Origin: Nitrospirillum amazonense
GTDB taxonomy: Bacteria > Pseudomonadota > Alphaproteobacteria > Azospirillales > Azospirillaceae
Assembly (NCBI RefSeq): GCF_007828045.1
Contig: NZ_VITN01000020.1
Location: 1 to 64,000 of the forward strand
Length of the DNA: 64,000 nucleotides
Direction of reading: 5' to 3'
Shown here piece by piece: positions 1-6,993 of the stretch. Under the pieces are notes generated by a model. The model did no database searches. It had not been told where the DNA came from and saw nothing but the letters and a program-made list of their open reading frames with translations. The translations under genes were made by a program, and so were the position numbers. Within the stretch, counting starts at the first letter, position 1. Every line of letters starts with the position of its first letter.

Positions 1-369
1 GCCTATGACGAGCACGACGCGGGCGTGGCCAACATGGCGGTGGGTGCGCTGAAGGTGGACAACCTGACGCAGGAGCTGGGCGCCAAGCTGTCGGGCACCA
101 TAGGGACGGCATGGGGCCGGCTGCTGCCGGACCTGCGCCTGGCCTGGGTGCACGACTATCTGAACGGCCCCATCGCCACCACCAGCGTCTTGGCGGGCAC
201 CAGCTTCGTCAGCAGCACCGGCCGCACCGCCGCCGATGGCCTGGGCATCGGCGTGGGGGCCACGCTGGACCAGGGCGACGGCTTCAAGTTGCGGCTGGAA
301 TACTCCGGTGAGCTACGCCGCGACTACCAGAGCCACGCCGGTGTGTTGCGTGCCACGTTTGACTTCTGA
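1..369 (+). CDS. C-terminal fragment of an autotransporter outer-membrane beta-barrel protein
   Basis: The frame is open from the first base of the window and stops at 367-369, so only the last ~122 residues are present. The sequence alternates polar and hydrophobic residues in strand-like blocks (for example LLPDLRLAWVHDY and FKLRLEYSGELRRDY). It ends in an aromatic residue (ATFDF), the usual signature of a last outer-membrane beta-strand recognised by the BAM machinery. This fits the translocator barrel of a type V autotransporter that exports its own passenger. The passenger lies outside the window, so its function cannot be stated. Another outer-membrane barrel is possible. Confidence 0.7.
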   Translation, partial: AYDEHDAGVANMAVGALKVDNLTQELGAKLSGTIGTAWGRLLPDLRLAWVHDYLNGPIATTSVLAGTSFVSSTGRTAADGLGIGVGATLDQGDGFKLRLEYSGELRRDYQSHAGVLRATFDF

Positions 370-433
370 GGGGGCGATTTCCATTGATTCCCTGCCAAGT
401 CCCGCCAGCCGCCAGCGGCGGGGCAGGGGGCCG

Positions 434-490
434 CCGGCCGGATGTGTGGACGGGCTTATTCCCGCTAGCCCTCGCCACACGTCCGGCCGG
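434..490. terminator. Long hairpin downstream of the autotransporter gene
   Basis: Two 16-base arms (434-449 and 475-490) pair with one G-U wobble around a 25-base loop. The loop holds a nested 5-bp stem (GGGCT/AGCCC). No U-run follows, so it may act as a structural 3' end rather than a classical intrinsic terminator. Confidence 0.5.
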
Positions 491-509
491 GTCTGGCTCG
501 GCCGGACCG

Positions 510-537
510 CGACGGTTCTCTGCCGACGGTTCTCTGC
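510..537. repeat. 14-bp perfect tandem duplication
   Basis: The unit CGACGGTTCTCTGC occurs twice head to tail (510-523 and 524-537) in the gap between the autotransporter and ridA. It looks like a simple slippage duplication. Confidence 0.85.
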
Positions 538-605
538 CAGGGCATGTGCGGCTATAACCTCCCCGCGGGCCCGGGTGGCGCGCATGCAAGAGGGGAGCTT
601 TTCGA

Positions 606-953
606 ATGATCGAACGCATCGGCAAGGCGCAACGTTGGAGCGACGCCGTCGCCGTGAACGGCCTGGTGTTCCTGGCCGGCCACGTCGCGGATAAGACGCG
701 TGGCCAGCCCGTCGCGGCGCAGACCGAGGACGTGCTGGCCCAGATGGACGAGACCTTGGCCAAAGCCGGCATCACCAAGGCCAACCTGGTCAGCGTCACC
801 ATCTACCTCGCCGACATGGCCGGCTTCGATGAGATGAATTCGGTTTGGGACCGCTGGGTGGATTCCGACAATCCGCCGGCGCGTGCGACGGTTGAATCGC
901 GACTGGCCTATCCCGATTTCGCCGTCGAGATGACCGCCATCGCGGCGCGGTAA
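606..953 (+). CDS. RidA/YjgF/YER057c/UK114 family protein (enamine/imine deaminase)
   Basis: The 115-residue product has the length and fold signature of RidA proteins, which hydrolyse reactive 2-aminoacrylate-type enamines and imines in the cytosol and so protect PLP enzymes. Visible family features are the N-terminal VNGLVFLAGHVA strand, the QTEDVLAQMDETLAKAG helix and the C-terminal PARATVE motif, where Arg93 is the conserved carboxylate-binding arginine. A GAGGGGAGC ribosome site lies just upstream of the ATG at 606. The gene appears monocistronic between the autotransporter and the dGTPase. Its sequence is of the divergent RidA type rather than the E. coli archetype, so the exact substrate is open. 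Confidence 0.88.
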   Translation: MIERIGKAQRWSDAVAVNGLVFLAGHVADKTRGQPVAAQTEDVLAQMDETLAKAGITKANLVSVTIYLADMAGFDEMNSVWDRWVDSDNPPARATVESRLAYPDFAVEMTAIAAR

Positions 954-1088
954 CCCCACGGGCACCGGCCGGGACGGCCAAGGATTAGCTGCGGCATTTC
1001 CCGGCCGCGCCCGCTACACTCCCGCCCGATTTGGCCCGCCCGACTTGGCTCGTCCGATTTGGGTTGGCGGCAGCGATAGAGGGTGCCT

Positions 1089-2429
1089 ATGGTGTGGGAT
1101 GAGCGGCGGGGCGATCGGCGGGGGCAGACCAGCGACACGCGCCAGCCGGCGGATATCGACTACGCCCGGGTCATTCATTCGGCCAGCTTCCGGCGGCTGC
1201 AGGGCAAGACCCAGATCCTGAATCTGGGCGACAGCGACTTCTACCGCACCCGCCTGACCCACTCGCTGGAGGTGGCGCAGATCGCCGGCGGCATCGTGCG
1301 CCAGTTCCAGCACCAGTTCGCTGATCACCCCGCCCACCCCCATCTGCCGGACATCGCCCGCATCCAGGCCATCGGCTGCACCCACGATCTGGGCCATCCG
1401 CCCTTCGGCCATGGCGGGGAGGGGGCGCTGAACTACTGCATGCGCGACCACGGCGGTTTCGAAGGCAATGGCCAGACGCTGCGCGTCCTGTCCCGGCTGG
1501 AAAAGTTTCCCGAGGGGGCCGGCGCCAACCTGACGCGCCGCACCCTTCTGGGTGTGCTGAAATACCCCGTGGCCTACCGTGAGGCCGCCAATCCCGTGGT
1601 GCGGCCCGGGCTGGACGCCAACGCCACCACCATCCGCATCATCGACCGCAAGGCGTCCAAGCCGCCCAAATGCTACATGGACAGCGAGGCGGACGTGGTC
1701 GACTGGATCCTGGCGCCCTTGAACACGACGGACCGGGATGCCTTCCGCGCCTATGTCCGCCAGGACGGCAGGCATCACAAGCCCCTGCACAAATCCTTCG
1801 ACTGCAGCATCATGGACCTGGCAGATGACATCGGTTTCGGCGTGCATGATCTGGAGGACGCGCTGGCCCTGCGGCTGATAGGGCGGGATGACTTCACCAC
1901 CCGCGTGCCTCGCGAACGGTGTGCCGCCTTCCTGGACACGCTACGCGGCCCCTATGCCGATGAATTCGGCGGCGATGCCTACGCGGCCTTCATCGACAGG
2001 CTGTTCGGGGAGGAGGATCAGCGCAAGCTGTTCATCGGCCGCATGGTCCACTACTTGATCGCCAGTTGCCATATCGACACGCGGGAGGCGTTCCAGGAGC
2101 CGCTGATCCGCTATCGCGCCGCCATGGATGACCGCGCGCGGGTCTTCCTGGACGCGCTGAAGCAGGCGGTGATGGACATCGTCATCCTCAGCCCGGCCGT
2201 GCAGCAACTGGAGTTCAAGGGCCAGAAGATGGTGGTGTCGGTGTTCGAGGCCATGGCGTCGGAGCCCGCGAACTTCCTGCCGCGCGAGGTCTATGCCCGC
2301 TATCGGCGGGAGGGGGATAGCCTGCGGGTCATCTGCGACCACATTTCCGGCATGACCGACAACTTCCTGATGAAGACCTACGATCGGCTTTTCAGTCCGC
2401 ACATGGGTTCCGTCTTTGACCAGTTGTAG
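1089..2429 (+). CDS. dgt: Deoxyguanosinetriphosphate triphosphohydrolase (HD-domain dGTPase)
   Basis: The 446-residue protein belongs to the HD-superfamily dNTP triphosphohydrolases, which convert dGTP to deoxyguanosine and tripolyphosphate. Metal-binding residues are visible as His58 (LTHSLEVAQ), the His99-Asp100 pair (CTHDLGHPPFGHGGE) and Asp246/247 (LADDIGFG). The N-terminus (WDERRGDRR, then SFRRLQGKTQ) is typical of the subfamily that includes anti-phage dGTPases acting by nucleotide depletion. Housekeeping nucleotide balance is equally possible. I prefer the ATG at 1089 over a GTG at 1083 because AGAGGG at 1077-1082 is then properly spaced. No defence genes adjoin it. Confidence 0.93.
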   Translation: MVWDERRGDRRGQTSDTRQPADIDYARVIHSASFRRLQGKTQILNLGDSDFYRTRLTHSLEVAQIAGGIVRQFQHQFADHPAHPHLPDIARIQAIGCTHDLGHPPFGHGGEGALNYCMRDHGGFEGNGQTLRVLSRLEKFPEGAGANLTRRTLLGVLKYPVAYREAANPVVRPGLDANATTIRIIDRKASKPPKCYMDSEADVVDWILAPLNTTDRDAFRAYVRQDGRHHKPLHKSFDCSIMDLADDIGFGVHDLEDALALRLIGRDDFTTRVPRERCAAFLDTLRGPYADEFGGDAYAAFIDRLFGEEDQRKLFIGRMVHYLIASCHIDTREAFQEPLIRYRAAMDDRARVFLDALKQAVMDIVILSPAVQQLEFKGQKMVVSVFEAMASEPANFLPREVYARYRREGDSLRVICDHISGMTDNFLMKTYDRLFSPHMGSVFDQL

Positions 2430-2493
2430 GGGACCCTGGGACGGGGGGGTTGCCCCAAGGGCGCGGTGACGGGTCTCGGCGCCGGCTTGGCGC

Positions 2494-3783
2494 TCAATCG
2501 CCGTTGCCGGGCGCTGTTTCCCGCATCCGCGTGAGGACGGGCAGCACCAGCAGGGCGACCAGGGCGATCATGACGCCGGGGGCCAAGGGCCAGCCTGTGC
2601 GGGTCACCAGCGCGTGGGCGATGAAAGGCGTCAATCCGCCGAACAAGGCCGTGGCCCCGGTGGCACCCAGCGCCAGGCCCGTCAGCCGCCCTTCGCCGGG
2701 AAACTGCTCGGCTGTCGCCACGGCGCCCACCGCGCTGACACCGCCCGCCAAGGCCGCCAGCAGGATGGCCCCGACCAGGGCCCGGCTGGCGGACCCGCTC
2801 GCCATCAGCCAGAACAGGGGTGCCGGCAACAGCGCGCTTCCCAAGGTGAGACCGATCAGCACGGGCCTGCGCCCGACGCGGTCCGACAGCGCGCCGACGG
2901 CCGGCGTCACGGCGATGACCGCCACGGCGGCGAGGGTGGACAGCCACAGCGACATGTCTTCGCTCAACGACCCTGTGGAGGTGAGGAAGGCCGGAACATA
3001 GGTGATGCCGACATAATAAGTGATCGACCCCAGCGCGGAAATGGCGAATGACCGGAAGATGCCCGCGCGATGATGGATGAGGGCGTAGGCCAGGGGCCGG
3101 GCCGGCGCCGCCCCGGCCGTGGCCTGCCGCTCGAAGTCCGGCGACTCCTCCATGGCCGACCGCGCGATCCAGATACCACCCGCCAGCCCGGCCCCCACCA
3201 GGAAGGGGACGCGCCAGCCCCAGGACGCCATGTCCGTCGAATGCAGCAGATGCACGGTCAACGCGGACACGCCGACGGCCAGCAGGCCGCCCACCTCGCT
3301 GGCTGCCGAGGCGCAGGAGGTGACCAGACCCCGCCGCCGCGGCTTGGCCCCCTCCAGCAGATAGGCGACGACACCGGTATATTCTCCGCCCACCGAGAAA
3401 CTCATGACACAGCGCAGCAACAGCAGCAGCCACCCGGCGGCGGCACCGATGGCCGTATAGGTCGGCAGCAGGGCCGTGGCCAGCATCGCCAGACTCATCA
3501 TGGCCATGGACAGCAGCATCATGCGCCGGCGCCCGAAGCGATCGCCAACGTGGCCGAACGTCACGGCCCCCAGCGGTCGCAGCAGGTAGGCGATGGCGAA
3601 TCCCGCCAGCGCGGTGATCAACGACCCCTTGCCGTCCCCGAAAAAGATGCGGGCGATGACGGGCGCGAAATAGAGATACAGCGTGAAATCATACCATTCC
3701 ACCACCGTGGAGAACGCCGCGATCGCCATCGAGCGCCGGGAAAGGGTTGGATTTGTCCTGGGAAGGGGCTTCAGGTCATCCAC
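2494..3783 (-). CDS. MFS transporter of the metabolite:H+ symporter (MHS) family
   Basis: A 429-residue inner-membrane protein with about 12 hydrophobic segments. The N-terminal block VVEWYDFTLYLYFAPVIA and the loop GHVGDRFGRRRMM are hallmarks of MHS-family proton symporters (ProP/KgtP/ShiA-like) for small carboxylates, osmolytes or aromatic acids. I chose the GTG at 3783 because AAGGGAGAA precedes it by about 8 bases. The longer frame would need a TTG at 3819 with no ribosome site. The gene is transcribed away from the hydroxycinnamate genes. An aromatic or dicarboxylic acid substrate is plausible but not shown by the sequence. Confidence 0.85.
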   Translation of the reverse strand: MDDLKPLPRTNPTLSRRSMAIAAFSTVVEWYDFTLYLYFAPVIARIFFGDGKGSLITALAGFAIAYLLRPLGAVTFGHVGDRFGRRRMMLLSMAMMSLAMLATALLPTYTAIGAAAGWLLLLLRCVMSFSVGGEYTGVVAYLLEGAKPRRRGLVTSCASAASEVGGLLAVGVSALTVHLLHSTDMASWGWRVPFLVGAGLAGGIWIARSAMEESPDFERQATAGAAPARPLAYALIHHRAGIFRSFAISALGSITYYVGITYVPAFLTSTGSLSEDMSLWLSTLAAVAVIAVTPAVGALSDRVGRRPVLIGLTLGSALLPAPLFWLMASGSASRALVGAILLAALAGGVSAVGAVATAEQFPGEGRLTGLALGATGATALFGGLTPFIAHALVTRTGWPLAPGVMIALVALLVLPVLTRMRETAPGNGD

Positions 3784-4290
3784 CGGGGTTCTCCCTTGTC
3801 GCCAATCCGCGCGCGCCAATCCTGTGCCAAGGTAACGGCCTTGGTGTGCGCACTCCAGGATGGAAAGCGCCCCCCGATAACCAAGGAATGTCGCACTTCG
3901 GGATTGAATCCGCCGCGCCTACATAGAATGGATGATGATGAAAAGCCGATAATATATATTATGGAAATATTTATACCATACACCCCTCGACGCTCATTCC
4001 AACCTCCAACCGTTACCGGATGCCGGCCCGATATCATCTGTATTCGGCCCCCGATGATGGTTAGCGGCCGCCGGACGCCGCTAACCATGCGTGCGGGCGG
4101 GAGTTGTTGGTGGGGAGCGAAAGGAACTTGGCGGGGGACGAAAAGATGCCACCGGCGCGTCTCGCGGCGACATTTTCGTCATCACAATTGTTGTGCCATA
4201 TAATAATCATGGCTATGGTGAGGGCAAGCGGCGTTCCGGTGGGCAAGCGGCCCATTCCGGGGACGTCCGAAACAGGGAGGAAAGAGAGCC
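3784..4290. other. 507-bp non-coding, partly AT-rich intergenic region
   Basis: No convincing gene lies here. The stretch 3935-3985 is strikingly AT-rich for this replicon and contains a perfect 14-bp palindrome (ATAATATATATTAT, 3949-3962). It probably holds the promoter of the minus-strand MHS transporter. Further right are a 12-bp inverted repeat (4057-4088, listed separately) and a CACAA-TTG-TTGTG dyad (4183-4195), the latter upstream of the AraC stub. Confidence 0.6.
4057..4088. promoter_or_regulatory. 12-bp perfect inverted repeat
   Basis: The arms ATGGTTAGCGGC (4057-4068) and GCCGCTAACCAT (4077-4088) are exact reverse complements around an 8-base spacer. No U-run follows on either strand, so a regulator-binding dyad or a small hairpin is more likely than a terminator. 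The half-site GTTAGCGG recurs in the 41863-42181 promoter region. Confidence 0.5.
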
Positions 4291-4470
4291 ATGGGCCTCA
4301 TGGAGCGCTTTTCCGTGGACACCATCGCGCCGGAACAGCGGCGGGAATGCTGGAACGACATCATCGCCCAGGCCTTTCCAAATGTGGCCGTCGATCCCCG
4401 GGACGAGGATTTCACCGCCCATCTCGTCCGTCAGCCCCCGCGCCTACCGCGCAGGCCGCTCGCCGCCTGA
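4291..4470 (+). pseudogene. N-terminal stub of an AraC-family transcriptional regulator
   Basis: This small frame encodes 59 residues behind a good ribosome site (AGGGAGGAAAG, about 4275-4285). Residues 4-45 (ERFSVDTIAPEQRRECWNDI, then FTAHLVR) resemble the start of the AraC-binding-like sensor domain found in ~320-residue AraC activators (FSTD-x-PPxERFxxWR pattern). The remaining ~270 residues, including the DNA-binding helix-turn-helix pair, are absent. The frame ends in a low-complexity PPRLPRRPLAA tail. I read it as a regulator truncated by deletion, possibly the former activator of the adjacent hydroxycinnamate genes. A genuine short peptide cannot be excluded. Confidence 0.55.
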
Positions 4471-4501
4471 ACCCACGCCAGACACCCGTATCGAATTAAC
4501 C

Positions 4502-4526
4502 CACGAGGGGTCGCGAGGACCCCGTG
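4502..4526 (+). other. Hairpin in the leader of the hydratase/lyase gene
   Basis: CACG-GGGGTC pairs with GACCCCGTG (9 bp with a 2-base bulge, 5-base loop) immediately before the ribosome site of the gene at 4542. It could terminate transcription from the AraC stub or influence translation. No U-run follows. Confidence 0.4.
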
Positions 4527-4541
4527 ACAGGAAACAGGACC

Positions 4542-5354
4542 ATGACTGCCGATACCGTTGCTTACCATGTCGCCGATGGCATCGCCTGGGTGCGCTTCAA
4601 CCGGCCGGACAAGCGCAACTGCATGAACCCCGCCCTGAACCGCCGCATGATGGAGGTGCTGGAGGAGCTGGAGTTCCGCGACGACGTCGGCGTGCTGGTG
4701 CTGACGGGTGAGGGCAGCGCCTGGTCGGCCGGCATGGATCTGAAGGAATATTTCCGCGAGACGGAGGCCAAGGGCCTGGGTGCCGTGCGCCAGTCGCAGC
4801 GGGAAAGCTATGGCTGGTGGCGGGCCCTGCGCTGGTACCAGAAGCCCACCATCGCCATGGTCAACGGCTGGTGCTTCGGCGGCGGTTATGGCCCCCTCTA
4901 CGCCTGTGACCTGGCCATCGCCGCCGAGGAGGCCAAGTTCGCCCTGTCGGAGATCAACTGGGGCATCCTGCCCGGCGGCGGCGCGACCAAGGTGGTGGTC
5001 GACCTGATCCCCCTGCGCGACGCCATGTATCATGCCCTGACCGGTGAATTGATCGACGGCAAGAAGGCCGCCGAATGGCGCCTGGTGAACGAGGCTGTGC
5101 CGCTGGAGCAGTTGCAGGACCGGGTGACGCAGGTGGCCAGGATGCTGCTGGAAAAGAACCCGGCGGCGCTGAAGGCCACGAAGGACGCGGTGCGTCGGGT
5201 CAAGGAAATGACCTACGATAATGCCGAGGACTATCTGGTCCGCGCGCAGGAGGCGGCCAATTTCCACGACAACACCGGCCGCAAGGAAGGCATCCGCCAG
5301 TTCATCGACGAGAAAAGCTACAAGCCCGGCCTGGGCGCCTACCGGCGGGGATGA
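4542..5354 (+). CDS. ech: p-Hydroxycinnamoyl-CoA hydratase/lyase (feruloyl-CoA hydratase/aldolase)
   Basis: The 270-residue crotonase-fold enzyme should hydrate feruloyl-, caffeoyl- or p-coumaroyl-CoA and then cleave it to the aromatic aldehyde (vanillin, protocatechualdehyde or 4-hydroxybenzaldehyde) plus acetyl-CoA. It aligns by eye along its whole length with Pseudomonas HCHL: SAGMDLKEYFRE, PTIAMVNGWCFGGG, SEINWGI-PG (Glu137 matches catalytic Glu143), EDYLVRAQ and KPGLGAYRR at the C-terminus. The position of HCHL Ser123 is Gly117 here (YGPL rather than FSPL). The ATG at 4542 has an ACAGGAAACAGG ribosome region. The acyl-CoA ligase follows 55 bp downstream, so the two probably form one operon. 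Confidence 0.88.
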   Translation: MTADTVAYHVADGIAWVRFNRPDKRNCMNPALNRRMMEVLEELEFRDDVGVLVLTGEGSAWSAGMDLKEYFRETEAKGLGAVRQSQRESYGWWRALRWYQKPTIAMVNGWCFGGGYGPLYACDLAIAAEEAKFALSEINWGILPGGGATKVVVDLIPLRDAMYHALTGELIDGKKAAEWRLVNEAVPLEQLQDRVTQVARMLLEKNPAALKATKDAVRRVKEMTYDNAEDYLVRAQEAANFHDNTGRKEGIRQFIDEKSYKPGLGAYRRG

Positions 5355-5409
5355 GGGCGCCGCCGCCCCTTCCCCATCCCTCCCCTCGGCAACCGTGAAG
5401 CCCGCCGCC

Positions 5410-6939
5410 ATGACCGTGCCCCCCTCCTTCCTGCCCGCACCGGACCCGGTCGCCTTCCAGGCGGCGGCGCAGCCGGACACGCTGGCCCTGGCCGACCTTA
5501 CCAGCGGCCGGCGGTACACTTATGCCGCGCTGGACCAGGCGGTGAACCGCTGCGCCGGCTGGCTGGCGGCGATGCTGGACGCGCCCGCCGGCCAGCGCGT
5601 CGCCGTCCTGGGCCGCAACGACGCGGCCATGATCGTGCTGCACCTGGCCGGCGCGCGGCTGGGGTCCATCTTCGCGCCGCTGAACTGGCGCCTCACCGTG
5701 CCGGAACTGGCCTTCCAGGTGCAGGACGCCGAACCCGCCCTATTGCTGGCCGATGCCGAGTTTCTGGAGACCGCCCGACGGGCGGCGGATGGCACGGAAA
5801 CGCGGGTCATGACCCTGGCAGAGGCGGAAGCGGGCTGGGGCGCGACGACATCCCTCCGCCCGACCATCCCGCCCCCCGCCGAGACGCCCAGCACCTTGCT
5901 CTACACCTCAGGCACGTCCGGCCGGCCCAAGGGCGCGCTGCTGACGGAAAACAACCTGTTCTTCACCACCGTCAATTTCGGCCTGATGAACAAGATCGGC
6001 GCCGGGTCCGTCGTGCTGTGCGACATGCCGCTGTTCCATGTGGTGGGCCTGGTGTCGCTGGCGCGCACGCCGCTGACCCATGGCGGCACGCTGCTGGTGT
6101 CCCGGGGGTTCGAGCCGTCGACGACCCTGGCGCGCCTGGCCGACCCGGCGCTGGGCGTCACCCACTACATGTGCGTGCCGCAGATGGCCCAGACGCTGCG
6201 CCAGCACCCCGACTACGACGCGGCGCGGCTGCGGCGGCTGGTGGCCCTGTGCACCGGCGGCGCGCCCATGCCGGCCGCCCTGATCCAGCGCTTCTGCGAC
6301 GATGGCATCACCATCGCCGATGGCTACGGCATGAGCGAGGCGGGGACCGTGCTGGGCATGCCCCTGGGCGACCGGGACCGCATCGCCGCCAAGGCGGGGT
6401 CGGCCGGCATCCCCGGCCCCACGGTGCGCCTGCGCCTGGTGGATGACGAAGGACGTGACGTGCCCGACGGCCAGGTGGGGGAGGTCTGGATCAGCGGCCC
6501 CAACCTGTCGGCCGGATACTGGCGCCGGCCGGAACTGCCCACGCTGGCCCAGCTGGGCGGGTGGCTGCGCACCGGCGACGCCGCCCGGCGGGACGCCGAC
6601 GGCTACTACTACCTGGTGGACCGGAAGAAGGACATGTTCATCTCCGGCGGGGAAAACGTCTACCCGGCGGAGGTGGAGGCGGCGGTCATGGAACTGGACT
6701 GCGTGGCCGAGGTCGCGGTCATCGGCGTGCCGGACGAGCGCTGGGGGGAAACCGGCTGGGCCTATGTCGTGGTCCGGGCCGGGCAGACCGTGACGCCGGA
6801 GCAGGTGCTGGCCCACCTGGACGGCCGCATCGCCCGCTACAAGCGTCCCCAGCGAGTGCTGATCGTTGACAGCCTGCCCCGCACCGGATCCGGCAAGGTG
6901 CAGAAGCATGTATTGCGCCAGCAGGCGGCGGCGGATTGA
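5410..6939 (+). CDS. AMP-binding acyl-CoA ligase, probable feruloyl/p-coumaroyl-CoA synthetase
   Basis: The 509-residue protein is an ANL-superfamily adenylate-forming ligase that activates a carboxylic acid as an acyl-AMP and then as a CoA thioester. The P-loop-like motif YTSGTSGRPKG (about residue 164), the YGMSEAG motif, the hinge block TGDAARRDADGYYYLVDRKK, GGENVYPAEVE and the C-terminal lysine motif RTGSGKVQK are all present. Because it directly follows a hydroxycinnamoyl-CoA hydratase/lyase, ferulate, p-coumarate or caffeate is the likely substrate. Sequence alone cannot exclude a medium-chain fatty acid. The start is uncertain: the ATG at 5410 and a GTG at 5395 are in frame, neither with a strong ribosome site. 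Confidence 0.82.
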   Translation: MTVPPSFLPAPDPVAFQAAAQPDTLALADLTSGRRYTYAALDQAVNRCAGWLAAMLDAPAGQRVAVLGRNDAAMIVLHLAGARLGSIFAPLNWRLTVPELAFQVQDAEPALLLADAEFLETARRAADGTETRVMTLAEAEAGWGATTSLRPTIPPPAETPSTLLYTSGTSGRPKGALLTENNLFFTTVNFGLMNKIGAGSVVLCDMPLFHVVGLVSLARTPLTHGGTLLVSRGFEPSTTLARLADPALGVTHYMCVPQMAQTLRQHPDYDAARLRRLVALCTGGAPMPAALIQRFCDDGITIADGYGMSEAGTVLGMPLGDRDRIAAKAGSAGIPGPTVRLRLVDDEGRDVPDGQVGEVWISGPNLSAGYWRRPELPTLAQLGGWLRTGDAARRDADGYYYLVDRKKDMFISGGENVYPAEVEAAVMELDCVAEVAVIGVPDERWGETGWAYVVVRAGQTVTPEQVLAHLDGRIARYKRPQRVLIVDSLPRTGSGKVQKHVLRQQAAAD

Positions 6940-6951
6940 CGTCCAAGGAAA

Positions 6952-6983
6952 AGGCTGGCGGCCCTGTCACGGACTGCCAGCCT
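6952..6983. terminator. Hairpin between convergent genes
   Basis: AGGCTGGC (6952-6959) pairs perfectly with GCCAGCCT (6976-6983). It sits in the 54-bp gap between the converging ligase and TonB-dependent receptor genes, where a bidirectional terminator is expected. A U-run is lacking. Confidence 0.5.
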
Positions 6984-6993
6984 GCCCCTTACC

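Noticed and set aside
3935-3990. AT-rich island considered as a replication-origin or integration-site candidate
   Set aside because: There are no DnaA boxes, iterons, tRNA end or direct repeats around it; a promoter region is sufficient explanation.
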